A stretch of 37,544 bases of DNA from JANWZL01 sp037445185 (GCA_037445185.1 JBBIKZ010000009.1:1-37544), one strand, 5' to 3'; counted from the stretch's first letter, positions 7,188 to 15,599 are shown. Notes: generated by a model from the sequence alone, not told the origin. Translations and numbers: made by a program.

Positions 7188-9309
7188 GCTTATGCTCCAG
7201 GAGGGGCAGCGTCACGCAGACCTGTGCCCCGCCCCCCTCCACGTTACGCACCTCGATCACACCGTGATGTTCTTCCACGATCTTGCGCACCACGGCCAGG
7301 CCCAGACCGGTCCCCTTGGCCTTGGTGGTCGCGTAGGGCTCGAACAGGCGGCTGAAGAGCTGTTCGGGAAAGCCCGGGCCGTTGTCGGCGACGCACATCT
7401 CCACCCCCTCCTCCACCCGTCGGGTGGTCACCTCGACACGGGGCTCGGCCACGTCGACCAGGGCCTCGTCAGCGTTCTTGAGCAGATTGTGCAGCAACTG
7501 GCGCAACAGGGCGGGGTCTCCCGCCACCGGCGGCAGCCCTGGCGACAGCTCGAGGCTCAAAGGTCGATGCCCCTCGTAGAGCACGGCCACTTCCTTGATC
7601 AAGGCGTTCAGATCCAGGCGTTCGATGCGCGGAGCCGGTAGTTTCGCATATTGGGAGAAGGCGTCCACCAGTCCCTTCAGCGCCGCAACCTGGTTGATGA
7701 TGGTCTCGGTCGAGCGTTTGAGGGTCTGGCGCGAGGCCTCGTCCAGACGGTCGGCCAGCTTCACCTGCAGCCGCTCGGCGGAGAGCTGGATGGGGGTGAG
7801 CGGGTTCTTTATCTCGTGCGCGAGACGCCGTGCCACTTCGCCCCAGGCGGCGTCGCGCTGGGCCTGCACCAGCTGGGTAACGTCGTCGATGACCAGGGCA
7901 TAGTCCGGCGTCTCGTGCGGGGTGAGGGGCGCGCCGCGCATGACCAGGATGCGCTGCGCCTCACCGCGCTGATACTCCCATTGCCCCTGCCAGCTCGTCT
8001 TGGGCATGCGCTGGAAGTGCTCCCGGATGGCGAGCGCCAGATGCTGCAGGGGATCGTCCTCGCCCCCCCACTGCTCGAGTGGGCGGCCTTCCAGCTCGCT
8101 GCGTTCCCGGCCGAGTATCGCCGCCGCCGCGGGATTGACGATGCGCACCATCAGGTTGTGGTCCAGGGTGACCACCCCGGCGGTCAGACGCGAGAGCACC
8201 CCCTCCAGATAGGCCTTGGCCTCGAGCAGGCGATCCTGATGCGCCTGCGCCGCATTGCGCGCATCGGCGAGCTGCTGCGTCATGCGGTTGAAGGACTGCG
8301 TGAGCATGCCCAGCTCGTCCCGGCTGGTGACCGCGTGCACCGGGCTGTAGTCGCCGCGGGCGACCGCGCGCGTGCCGCGGGCGAGCACGCGAAGCGGGGC
8401 GGCCAGCCGCGCGGAGAGCATGAAGGCGAGCGAGATGGCGGTGAACAGGGCGATGGCCAGGGTCAGGGTGAGGGACAGGCCGTAGAGCCGCTTCAGTCCC
8501 ACCCGCGAGACCGCCAGCTCCTGGTACTGACTGCGCGCCGCCTCCACCTGCAGGGCGGCCTGGGCGAGATTGCCGGGCACCGGCTGGATCACCTGCAGGA
8601 TACGCAGCGGGTCGGCGAGCGAGATCACGTTGACGGGGGCGGCCACCTTCACCACCAGGTTCGAGCCGCCCGGGATCGCCTCCACCCGCGACCACGGCTG
8701 CTGCAGACGGACCTGCCAGAGCGCCCCCTGGTCCAGCACCGGCGGCGCGAAGCCGCCCTTGTCCGCCGAGGCGAAGCCCAGCAGGCGGCCGTCGGCGCCG
8801 AACAGCGCCGCCTCCTGCACGCCCGCCGCCTCGCGCAGCTCGTTGAGGCGATTCAACTGCACGGCCACGGATTGGTCGGACAACTGCTGCGCCAGGGTCT
8901 CCGCCTTCTTGATGAGATCGCGCTCCAGATACTCCAGGGCCGACTGGCCCAGCGACAGCCCCCCCTCCAGGGCCCGTTCCATGCGCACGTCGAACCAGGA
9001 CTCGATGGACTTGATGAGGAACTGGACCGAGACCGCGTACACCACCAGACCGGGCCCCAGGGCCATCAGCACGAACAGCCGGGTCAGGCGCGCGGTCAGC
9101 TTGGCGCCGAACATCCCGGCGCGGATGCGCCGGCGCAGCAGCACGATCTGATAGCCGATCAGCAACACCAAGGCGACCACGGCACCCACGTTCAGAAACA
9201 ACAGCAGCGGGAAGTCCTCGGCGAACAAGGCGGTGTCGGCCGCGGCCAGCGACAGCAACGCGATGAGCGCCGCGCCCGCGATGAAGCCGCCGAACAGCAG
9301 GTAGATCAT
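7180..9309 (-). CDS. ntrY: NtrY-type membrane sensor histidine kinase
   Basis: The partner kinase of NtrX. The 709-residue product has hydrophobic N-terminal segments (about 1-60 and again near 80-105), a periplasmic sensing region, a further membrane segment near 270-290, a HAMP linker (LARGTRAVARGDYSP), a PAS-like domain with VRIVNPAAAAILG, the HisKA box with His498 in ARRLAHEIKNPLTP, and a HATPase domain with N box LLHNLLKNADEAL, G1 DNGPGF, and GTGLGLAVV. All catalytic boxes look intact, in contrast to the degenerate AAA+ domain of its partner. Start MIYLLFGG at 9309 places the first membrane segment at the N-terminus; the open frame extends upstream into the DUF4390 gene but without similarity. 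Confidence 0.93.
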   Translation of the reverse strand: MIYLLFGGFIAGAALIALLSLAAADTALFAEDFPLLLFLNVGAVVALVLLIGYQIVLLRRRIRAGMFGAKLTARLTRLFVLMALGPGLVVYAVSVQFLIKSIESWFDVRMERALEGGLSLGQSALEYLERDLIKKAETLAQQLSDQSVAVQLNRLNELREAAGVQEAALFGADGRLLGFASADKGGFAPPVLDQGALWQVRLQQPWSRVEAIPGGSNLVVKVAAPVNVISLADPLRILQVIQPVPGNLAQAALQVEAARSQYQELAVSRVGLKRLYGLSLTLTLAIALFTAISLAFMLSARLAAPLRVLARGTRAVARGDYSPVHAVTSRDELGMLTQSFNRMTQQLADARNAAQAHQDRLLEAKAYLEGVLSRLTAGVVTLDHNLMVRIVNPAAAAILGRERSELEGRPLEQWGGEDDPLQHLALAIREHFQRMPKTSWQGQWEYQRGEAQRILVMRGAPLTPHETPDYALVIDDVTQLVQAQRDAAWGEVARRLAHEIKNPLTPIQLSAERLQVKLADRLDEASRQTLKRSTETIINQVAALKGLVDAFSQYAKLPAPRIERLDLNALIKEVAVLYEGHRPLSLELSPGLPPVAGDPALLRQLLHNLLKNADEALVDVAEPRVEVTTRRVEEGVEMCVADNGPGFPEQLFSRLFEPYATTKAKGTGLGLAVVRKIVEEHHGVIEVRNVEGGGAQVCVTLPLLEHKHE

Positions 9310-9322
9310 GCCCGCCGCGCCC

Positions 9323-9889
9323 TCATGGCCGGAAGTTCCACTCCCGCCAGCCGCTGTCGAGCTGCCAGCGCTGCGAGCCCACGGCGTTGACCTGCAGGGG
9401 CTTGGGCAGCTGGGAGGTGTCCAGGTACATGCGCACCGACAGCACGTAGGTGTGTTTGCGGTTGATCTGGGACTGGTGCAGCACCGCCCAGTTGCCAAAG
9501 TCGCCGATGTAGTCGAGCAGTTCGCCCAGGCTGGCATGCGTGGTGGTGTGCCCGCTCACCGTTGCGTAATACTGGCGCAGCAGGGCGTTGTAAGACACGC
9601 GCATCACCCTGGTGAGGTCGGCGATGTCCTCGGCGAGCCAGTAGGTTCGCGGACGACGTGCCTGGAAGGCCTGCACGAAGGTCAGCTGCACGCCACGGCG
9701 CAGGGCGTCCTCCAGCGTCGAGGAGAGCTGGATGTCATAGCCGCCGGAGAGCTGCCAGATCTCGCCGTGCAGATCGAGTTCGGCCTTCACCAGGACGATG
9801 CCCTCCGCCGCCGCCCGCCCGGGCAGACAGGCCGCCGCGGCGCACAGCGCGGCGGTGCCGAGGAACCTACGTCTTGACCAGGCGGGCAT
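9323..9889 (-). CDS. DUF4390 domain-containing exported protein
   Basis: A 188-residue protein of the DUF4390 family, which is found between rsmB and ntrY in many betaproteobacteria; its function is unknown. The N-terminus MPAWSRRRFLG followed by an alanine-rich stretch ending in GRAAAEG looks like a signal peptide, and the SRRRFLG motif resembles a twin-arginine signal. The mature part contains SGGYDIQLSSTLEDALRRGV and TYVLSVRMYLDTSQLPKPLQ, with the end WREWNF. It overlaps the 3' end of rsmB by 23 bases and ends 13 bases before ntrY. The position suggests a role linked to sensing by NtrY, but this is inference from context only. Confidence 0.85.
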   Translation of the reverse strand: MPAWSRRRFLGTAALCAAAACLPGRAAAEGIVLVKAELDLHGEIWQLSGGYDIQLSSTLEDALRRGVQLTFVQAFQARRPRTYWLAEDIADLTRVMRVSYNALLRQYYATVSGHTTTHASLGELLDYIGDFGNWAVLHQSQINRKHTYVLSVRMYLDTSQLPKPLQVNAVGSQRWQLDSGWREWNFRP

Positions 9890-11165
9890 AGAAGAATCCG
9901 TCGTGATGGCTGTCCGGCAGCAGTTGTCCATGCCTGCCGCCGGGCAGGTCCAGCGGTTCTTCCACAGCCTCGGGGTGGTGTTCCAGGAAGGCGTGCACGA
10001 CCTCCCGATTTTCCGCCCCGAATAGGCTGCAGGTGGCGTAGAGCAATTTACCACCGGGTCGCAGCAAGGGCCAAAGCGACTCCAACAGACGTCTTTGCTG
10101 CCGTGCCAGCCCTGTTGCATCGTCGGCACGCTTGAGCCAGCGGCCGTCGGGGTGACGGCGCACCACGCCGGACGCCGTGCAGGGGGCATCGAGCAGGATG
10201 CGGTCGAAGGCGCGGCCGTCCCACCAGTCCGACGGGGACGCGGCGTCGGCGGCCAGCACGCGCGCCGTGAGGCCAAGTCGCGCAAGGTTCTGCTGCACGC
10301 GCATCAGCCGCTCGGGCGCCAGATCCACGGCGGTCAGCGCGAGATCGTGCCGCTCCAGCAGGTGCGCGGTCTTGCCGCCGGGGGCGGCGCAGGCGTCCAG
10401 CACGCGCATGCCGTCGCGGCAGTCTAGCAGCGGCGCGGCATACTGGGCGCCGAGATCCTGCACCGACACCCACCCCTCGGCAAAGCCCGGCAGCTCCGAT
10501 ACAGGGACGGGGCGCGTCAGGGTGAGCGCACACTCACCCGTCTGTTCATCTGCCAGGCCAAGCTGCAGGAGGCGCTGACGGTAATCCTGCACGCCGACGC
10601 GCCGGCGGTTGATCCGCAGGGTCATGGGCGGGTGCCGATTGACGGCCTCCAGGATGGCCTGCCAAGCGTCCGGATACTCCTGCTCGAGGCGCGCGATCCA
10701 CCACAGCGGATGATTCCAGCGTGCCACCGGATCGGCCTGGGCGGCCTCGAGCAGGGCATCGCGCCGGCGCTGGAAGTTGCGCAACACGGCATTGACGAGC
10801 CCCCGTGCGCGGGCAGGGGCGGCGGCCACCGCCTCGTTCACCGCCGCATAGGCAGGCGTGCGCCCTTCCAGCAGCTCGAAGAGGGCCACCCGCAGCAGAT
10901 GACGGAGACCGGCGTCGGTGAGGGGGCGATCCAGCAGCTGCGCGAGCAGATAGTCCAGCAGACCGAGCCGGCGCAGGACCCCATAGCTCAAGTCCATGAC
11001 GGCGGGTCGCAACCGCGCATCGAGCGCCAGCACCGCCAGCGCCCGGTCGAGGCTCACCCCACGCTCGAGGACGGCCGCCAACGCCGCCGCGGCCAGACGG
11101 CGGGCGGAGGGGGCGGTGGCCTTGGTGCGGCTGGCGGCGGTCAGCTCAAACCCCGCGGCGGGCAA
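9867..11165 (-). CDS. rsmB: 16S rRNA (cytosine(967)-C(5))-methyltransferase RsmB
   Basis: RsmB methylates C967 of 16S rRNA with SAM. The 432-residue product has an N-terminal NusB-like helical RNA-binding domain (to about residue 140; YAAVNEAV and RGLVNAVLRNF are typical) followed by a Rossmann-fold methyltransferase domain. Motif I is VLDACAAPGGKTAHLLE, motif IV LLDAPCTASGVVRRHPD, and motif VI YATCSLF; the two cysteines in the DAPC and TCS motifs are the resolving and catalytic residues of this family. No ATG is available at the 5' end; the TTG at 11165, overlapping htpX by 20 bases, is the most likely start. Confidence 0.95.
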   Translation of the reverse strand: MPAAGFELTAASRTKATAPSARRLAAAALAAVLERGVSLDRALAVLALDARLRPAVMDLSYGVLRRLGLLDYLLAQLLDRPLTDAGLRHLLRVALFELLEGRTPAYAAVNEAVAAAPARARGLVNAVLRNFQRRRDALLEAAQADPVARWNHPLWWIARLEQEYPDAWQAILEAVNRHPPMTLRINRRRVGVQDYRQRLLQLGLADEQTGECALTLTRPVPVSELPGFAEGWVSVQDLGAQYAAPLLDCRDGMRVLDACAAPGGKTAHLLERHDLALTAVDLAPERLMRVQQNLARLGLTARVLAADAASPSDWWDGRAFDRILLDAPCTASGVVRRHPDGRWLKRADDATGLARQQRRLLESLWPLLRPGGKLLYATCSLFGAENREVVHAFLEHHPEAVEEPLDLPGGRHGQLLPDSHHDGFFYARLVKT

Positions 11166-12000
11166 ATGCCAGCAAGCGTCGCACCCGTTCCTCGGTGGCC
11201 GGATGGGTGCGGAAGAGTCCGGCCAGGTCGCTGCCGGAGAGCGGGTTGACGATCATCATCTGGGCGGTCTCCGGATGCCTCTCGGCGGCAGGCAGCGGTG
11301 TGCCGCGCGCATAGGCCTCGATCTTGGCGAGCGCGCTGGCCAGTGCCTCGGGGTCACCGGTGATCTCCGCACCGCCCCGGTCGGCGCCGAACTCGCGCGC
11401 ACGGGAGATGGCCATCTGGATCAACATGGCGGCCAACGGCGCCAGCAGGACGAGGATGAAGTGGACCGCCGGGTGCACGCCGCGCTCGCTGTTGCCGCTG
11501 CCGAACAGCATGCCGAACTGGGCGAGCGCCGAGATCGCGCCGGCCACGGTGGCGGTGAGGGTGGAGATGAGGGTGTCGCGGTGCTTCACGTGGGCCAGCT
11601 CGTGCGCCATGACGCCGCGCAGCTCGCGGGCGGTGAGCAGGCGCAGGATGCCCGTGGTGGCCGCCACCGCGGCATGCTCGGGGTTGCGCCCGGTGGCGAA
11701 GGCGTTGGGCTGGTCCGCGTCGATCACGTACACGCGCGGCATGGGCAGCCCGGCCCGCCCGGCCAATTCACGCACCATGGCGTAGAACTCGCCGCCGCTC
11801 GCCGCATCCACCTCACGGGCGTTGTACAAGCGCAGGACCATGCGGTCCGAGTGCCAATAGGCATAGAGATTCATGGCCCCGCCCAGGGCCAAGGAGACGA
11901 CCATGCCCACGGTCCCGCCGATGGCCAGGCCCACCGCCCCGAACAGGGCGACGATGGCCGCCATGAGTACAGTGGTCTTGAGCCAGTTGCCGAGCATCAT
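11146..12000 (-). CDS. htpX: Membrane zinc metalloprotease HtpX
   Basis: HtpX is an inner-membrane M48 endopeptidase that degrades misfolded membrane proteins. The 284-residue product has two N-terminal membrane helices (about 8-28 and 30-48), the zinc-binding HELAH motif at 133-137 within MAHELAHVKHRD, two later hydrophobic segments (about 150-195), and the third ligand region ISRAREFGADRGGAEI. The C-terminus has the LFRTHPATEERVRRL segment typical of the family. Start MMLGNW at 12000. It is the first gene of the minus-strand block running to ubiE. The upstream 12001-12139 has no clear promoter. Confidence 0.96.
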   Translation of the reverse strand: MMLGNWLKTTVLMAAIVALFGAVGLAIGGTVGMVVSLALGGAMNLYAYWHSDRMVLRLYNAREVDAASGGEFYAMVRELAGRAGLPMPRVYVIDADQPNAFATGRNPEHAAVAATTGILRLLTARELRGVMAHELAHVKHRDTLISTLTATVAGAISALAQFGMLFGSGNSERGVHPAVHFILVLLAPLAAMLIQMAISRAREFGADRGGAEITGDPEALASALAKIEAYARGTPLPAAERHPETAQMMIVNPLSGSDLAGLFRTHPATEERVRRLLAFARRGV

Positions 12001-12139
12001 CCCCTCGTATCCATGTTTGCATCGTGGCCATAGATGACGGCCGACCGGCGAAATTCAATCCGGCGGTCCACGGGGGCATCGGTTCCGGACGGAGCGGTAG
12101 TCCGGCCTGTAGGTCGGGCTGTAGATACTGTTATGCCTG

Positions 12140-12300
12140 TCAAGCCGAAGCGAGACCTGAATGAAGTTTTTCATCGAACGGTCTGCCTGACTTCAAGACG
12201 CCGAAGGCGACACGGATGAGCTTACGCATCATGGCGGCGATGATGAGCGTGGGTGGCTTGCCGGCGGCCTGCAGGCGGGCGCGGAAGCGGCGGCCCCCGG
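12140..12300 (-). pseudogene. IS110-family transposase, C-terminal remnant
   Basis: The minus strand encodes RFRARLQAAGKPPTLIIAAM followed by MRKLIRVAFGVLKSGRPFDE and a short tail ending at 12140. This matches the C-terminal end of IS110-family (IS1111 group) transposases, which end with an AAGK(P/A)...MRKLLH(L/I)AFGVLKSG-x-PFD segment. Nothing recognisable of the rest of the transposase (DEDD domain and the transposase_20 domain before this tail) is present. It is a roughly 50-codon scar beside the broken HEPN-MNT pair. Confidence 0.7.
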
Positions 12301-12325
12301 TCGGGCACGGCATGCCGCCGCTCGA

Positions 12326-12345
12326 ACCTGGGGGCTGCCCCAGGT
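12326..12345. repeat. Strong isolated hairpin
   Basis: A perfect 8-bp stem with a 4-base loop: acctgggg, gctg, ccccaggt. It lies in the non-coding stretch between the IS110 remnant and the MNT pseudogene. There is no T tract on either side, so it is not a typical intrinsic terminator. It could be part of an eroded mobile element or of a repeat that attracted one; nothing else was recognised between 12300 and 12457. Confidence 0.5.
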
Positions 12346-12457
12346 ATGCGCCAGCCGATCGCGGCGCGGCGCGGGTGTCCTGTCCGGCTACGCCGTCCAA
12401 GTCCCCCGCCCCGCACAATTGCCTCGGTCGTCTGGTCAGCATGCGGTTCACAATACG

Positions 12458-12480
12458 AGGTCGGGCTTCAGGCCGACAAC
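12458..12480 (+). repeat. Copy of the dispersed palindromic repeat
   Basis: The sequence aggtcgggcttcaggccgac plus flanking bases matches the unit at 25227-25248 in the same orientation. It overlaps the end of the MNT pseudogene, whose TGA stop (12468-12470 on the minus strand) lies within the repeat, so the last codons of that gene derive from it. A shorter match, gtaggtcgggct, occurs at 12109-12120 and may be a truncated copy. Confidence 0.55.
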
Positions 12481-12878
12481 GGCATGGGCTTGCCGGAGGG
12501 CAGGCCGTTGCACCCCTCGCGCCGGGCCAGTGCGCGTGCCTCGGCCAACAGCCGCCGGTAGAAGGGTTGGTCGGCCAGGGCGCCCAGCTCGGTGGGGGTG
12601 AGTACCAAGAGGTCGACGGGGGCGGGGATGCGCTACAGGAGCTCCCTGTAGTCCAGGGGACGGTCGATCTGACGGGGTCTGGCCGTGCTGACCTAAAGGA
12701 GCAGATCCACGTCGCTGCGGGCACCGAAGTCGCCCCGGGCGCGGGAGCCGAACAGCTACACGCCCAGCACCTCGGGGTGCGTCTCGACCACGGCCTGTGC
12801 CGCCTCGAGGAGGGCCGCCTCAAGCCTGAGGTTGTAAGCCGAGACGGACGGGTATGAATTCCAGGATACGCTCGGCAT
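12468..12878 (-). pseudogene. MNT-type nucleotidyltransferase (antitoxin-type), broken by three in-frame TAG codons
   Basis: The minus-strand frame reads RLEAALLEAAQAVVETHPEV, LGV, TAG (12756-12758), then LFGSRARGDFGARSDVDLLL, TAG (12693-12695), VSTARPRQIDRPLDYRELL, TAG (12633-12635), RIPAPVDLLVLTPTELGALA and a C-terminus ending at 12468. The GSRARGDFGARSDVDLL block is the minimal nucleotidyltransferase signature (GS...D-x-D). Apart from the three amber codons the frame is intact. The likely ATG start at 12878 overlaps the HEPN gene, as is usual for HEPN-MNT pairs. In working pairs MNT proteins can inactivate the HEPN toxin by nucleotidylation. The TAGs may be CAG-to-TAG changes. lipB and tgt use TAG as a normal stop, so reassignment of TAG is unlikely. 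Confidence 0.8.
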
Positions 12879-13220
12879 CATCGATCGCCTCGACGGCATC
12901 GCGGGCGAGGAAGCATTCCCCCGGCACAGCCTGGGCGAAGCCGTTGGGGTAGCGGATCGGGATGTGGAAGCGGTCGAGCCGCAGGCCGGTCTCGTGCAGG
13001 GCGTCCGGAATGGCCTCCTGGGGTGGGAGCGAGGCCAGCAGCTGCTTGATGCTGTGCCCCCAGCCTTCCAGTCCCAGCCGCAGGTGCAGGGCCTTGACGG
13101 CCTTTTCTGCCGCCTGTTGCGCGGCGAAGCAGGCCCACTCGTAGTCCTGGTCTTCCAAGTCATGCCGGGCGTGGCCAAGTCCCGTTGCGCCTGACGGAAC
13201 CAGTCCGGTGATCTGTCCAT
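12820..13220 (-). pseudogene. HEPN-domain protein (toxin-type), frameshifted
   Basis: The beginning MDRSPDWFRQAQRDL (13220 to about 13176) is in one frame, while the rest, HARHDLEDQDYEWACFAAQQ, AAEKAVKALHL, GWGHSIKQLL, RYPN and EAIDDAERILEFI, is in another. Joining them at about 13172-13180 requires one extra base, so a single-base deletion is inferred. Together they make a typical HEPN protein of about 133 residues. HEPN proteins paired with MNT nucleotidyltransferases act as RNase toxins or as accessory partners. The MNT gene overlaps its 3' end. Neither member appears able to make a full product. A sequencing error cannot be excluded. Confidence 0.8.
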
Positions 13221-13323
13221 GGGCGGGGTCCGAAATGGGGAGGGGGTTGACCGGTCCGCCCAGCCACGCTGCCCCTGGCGGGAAGGCGCAACCAGGCCAA
13301 GTCGACCGGTATCGACCGATGCG

Positions 13324-13352
13324 CGGACAGGATAGCACGCAGTGGCTACAAT
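13324..13352 (+). promoter_or_regulatory. Candidate sigma-70 promoter for aroB
   Basis: A -10-like TACAAT at 13347-13352 lies 17 bases after a -35-like CGGACA at 13324-13329. The -10 differs from consensus at one position; the -35 is weak. It is about 32 bases upstream of the aroB start, on the plus strand, within the 163-base gap to the divergent HEPN remnant. No other candidate in the gap is as good. Confidence 0.45.
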
Positions 13353-13383
13353 CCGCTGAACTGGATGCCACCGGATAAAGATC

Positions 13384-14469
13384 GTGCAGACCCTGACCGT
13401 CGCGCTCGGTGAGCGCAGCTACCCCATCCACATCGGACCTGGCCTATTGGGCCGGGCCGAGCTCATCGTCCCGCATCTGGCGCAGCCGCGTGTGGCCATC
13501 GTCACCAACACCACCGTCGCGCCGCTGTATCTGGAGCGGCTGCGCGGCGTGCTCGAGGCGGCGGGGGTGGGCGTGCTGCCCATCGTGCTGCCGGACGGTG
13601 AGCAGTACAAGAACTGGGAGACCTTAAACCGCATCTTCGACGCCCTGCTCGAACACCGTGCCGAGCGCAAGACCACCCTGATCGCCCTGGGCGGCGGGGT
13701 GATCGGCGACCTGACCGGTTTTGCCGCCGCCTGCTACCTGCGCGGCGTGCCCTTCATCCAGGTGCCCACCACCCTGCTCGCCCAGGTGGACTCCTCGGTG
13801 GGGGGCAAGACCGGCATCAACCACCCGCTGGGCAAGAACATGATCGGTGCCTTCTACCAGCCCAGGCTGGTGCTGGCCGACACCGACACGCTGAATACCC
13901 TGCCGGACCGGGAACTCTCGGCGGGACTGGCGGAGGTGATCAAATACGGGCTGATCCGCGACCTGCCCTTTCTCGAGTGGCTGGAGGCGAACATGGAGCG
14001 GCTGGTGGCGCGCGATGCCCAGGCCCTCACCCATGCCATCTATCACTCCTGCCGCAACAAGGCGGAGGTGGTGGCGGCGGACGAGCGCGAGCGCGGCCAG
14101 CGCGCCCTGCTCAATCTGGGCCACACCTTCGGTCACGCCATCGAGGCCGGCATGGGCTACGGCAACTGGCTGCACGGCGAGGCGGTGGCGGCCGGCACCT
14201 TGCTCGCAGCCGAGCTCTCCAGGCGTATGGGGCTGATCAGCGAGGCGGACGTGGCGCGCACCGCGGCGCTGTTCCGCCGCGCCGGCCTGCCCACCCAGGC
14301 GCCCGCACTTGGCGTGGAGACCTATCTCGACTACATGGGCGTGGACAAGAAGGTGGAAGCGGGCAGGATGCGTTTCGTGCTGCTCGAGCGGCTGGGCGAG
14401 GCCTTCGTCACCGCCGAGGTGCCGGAGGCCGCGCTGCAAGCCACGCTGAGGGAGGCGGTGACGCCTTGA
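13384..14469 (+). CDS. aroB: 3-dehydroquinate synthase
   Basis: AroB converts DAHP to 3-dehydroquinate, the second shikimate-pathway step, using NAD and a divalent metal. The 361-residue product has the NAD-binding region DGEQYKNWETL and GGGVIGDLTGFAAACYLRG, the DSSVGGKTGIN block, LAEVIKYGLI, and the metal ligands in LNLGHTFGHAIE and NWLHGEAVAAG. The start is GTG at 13384 (product begins MQTLTVALGERSYPI). The shikimate kinase gene aroK, which often precedes aroB, is not present; the HEPN remnant is there instead. The stop overlaps the start of the next gene. Confidence 0.97.
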   Translation: MQTLTVALGERSYPIHIGPGLLGRAELIVPHLAQPRVAIVTNTTVAPLYLERLRGVLEAAGVGVLPIVLPDGEQYKNWETLNRIFDALLEHRAERKTTLIALGGGVIGDLTGFAAACYLRGVPFIQVPTTLLAQVDSSVGGKTGINHPLGKNMIGAFYQPRLVLADTDTLNTLPDRELSAGLAEVIKYGLIRDLPFLEWLEANMERLVARDAQALTHAIYHSCRNKAEVVAADERERGQRALLNLGHTFGHAIEAGMGYGNWLHGEAVAAGTLLAAELSRRMGLISEADVARTAALFRRAGLPTQAPALGVETYLDYMGVDKKVEAGRMRFVLLERLGEAFVTAEVPEAALQATLREAVTP

Positions 14470-15593
14470 CGCAGCGCGCCCCCTATGCCGCCGACCCGGC
14501 CCGCACGCGCGGGCGGCGCTATCCGGAACCGCCGGCCACCCCGCGCAGCGAGTTCCAGCGCGACCGCGACCGCATCGTGCATTCCACCGCCTTCCGCCGC
14601 CTGGAATACAAGACCCAGGTCTTCGTCAACCACGAAGGCGACCTCTTCCGCACGCGGCTCACGCACAGCCTGGAGGTGGCCCAGATCGGCCGCAGCCTGG
14701 CGCGCATGCTGGGCCTGGACGAGGACCTCACCGAGACCATCGCGCTCGCCCACGATCTGGGCCACACCCCCTTCGGCCATGTCGGCCAGGACGCGCTCAA
14801 CGAGTGCATGCGTGCGCACGGCGGTTTCGAGCACAACCTGCAGTCGCTGCGCGTGGTGGACGAGCTGGAGCAGAAGTACGCCGAGTTCGAGGGCCTCAAT
14901 CTCACCTTCGAGGCTCGCGAGGGCATCCTCAAGCACTGCTCGCGTGCCAACGCCGAATGGCTGGGCGAGCTAGGCCGGCGTTTCCTGGAGGGGTTGCAGC
15001 CCTCGCTGGAGGCGCAGATGGCCAACCTGGCCGACGAGATCGCCTACAACAACCACGACGTGGACGACGGGCTGCGCTCGGGACTCATCACCCTGGCGCA
15101 ACTGGAGGAGGTGTCCATCTTCAGCCGGCATCTTTCGGAGGTGCGCAACCGCTACCCCGGGCTCAACGACCGGCGCCTCATCCACGAGACGGTGCGGCGC
15201 ATGATCAACACCCTGGCGGTGGACCTGCTCGAGCAGACCCGTGCCAACCTGGCCCAGCACCGTCCGGAGAGCCTCGACGACGTGCGCCGCTGCCCGCCGC
15301 TGGCCGCCTTCAGCCCGCAGGTGCGCGAGGAGCACCTGGCCCTCAAACGCTTCCTGTTCCAAAACCTCTACCGCCACTACCGGGTGGTGCGCATGAGCGA
15401 GAAGGCGCGCCGGGTGGTGCGCGAGCTGTTCGCCGCCTTCACCCAGGAACCGCGCCTGCTACCGCCGGAGTACCAGGTCCGCGCCGAACGCGACGGCCTG
15501 GCGCGCGCGGTGTGTGACTACATCGCCGGCATGACCGACCGTTACGCCATCCGAGAGCACCGGCGCATCTTCGACATCGAGGAGCTGGCCTGA
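14466..15593 (+). CDS. dgt: Deoxyguanosinetriphosphate triphosphohydrolase-like protein (HD domain)
   Basis: A dNTP triphosphohydrolase that cleaves dNTPs to nucleoside and tripolyphosphate. The 375-residue product has the HD-domain metal ligands His67 (RLTHSLEVAQIG), His96-Asp97 (LAHDLGHTPFGHVGQ), and the later Asp in NLADEIAYNNHDVDDGL. The N-terminal FQRDRDRIVHSTAFRRLEYKTQV segment is typical of the dGTPase type-2/3 family. The frame lacks ATG or GTG starts at this end; TTG at 14466 overlaps the aroB stop (TTGA), suggesting coupling, and is preferred over a long open frame upstream that runs through aroB. Which dNTP is preferred cannot be read from sequence. Confidence 0.93.
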   Translation: MTQRAPYAADPARTRGRRYPEPPATPRSEFQRDRDRIVHSTAFRRLEYKTQVFVNHEGDLFRTRLTHSLEVAQIGRSLARMLGLDEDLTETIALAHDLGHTPFGHVGQDALNECMRAHGGFEHNLQSLRVVDELEQKYAEFEGLNLTFEAREGILKHCSRANAEWLGELGRRFLEGLQPSLEAQMANLADEIAYNNHDVDDGLRSGLITLAQLEEVSIFSRHLSEVRNRYPGLNDRRLIHETVRRMINTLAVDLLEQTRANLAQHRPESLDDVRRCPPLAAFSPQVREEHLALKRFLFQNLYRHYRVVRMSEKARRVVRELFAAFTQEPRLLPPEYQVRAERDGLARAVCDYIAGMTDRYAIREHRRIFDIEELA

Positions 15594-15599
15594 AGGGTC

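Noticed and set aside
7651..9390. Plus-strand open frame of 579 codons opposite ntrY
   Set aside because: Shadow frame; the opposite strand has all histidine kinase boxes.
12109..12158. gtaggtcgggct followed by a loosely matching inverted piece as another repeat pair
   Set aside because: The first 12 bases match but the rest diverges, and the second piece is inside the IS110 coding remnant, so it is not scored as a full copy.
12756..12758. Amber recoding (for example pyrrolysine) in the MNT gene
   Set aside because: lipB and tgt end in TAG at the expected ends, the partner HEPN gene is frameshifted, and no dedicated insertion element is visible; decay is simpler.
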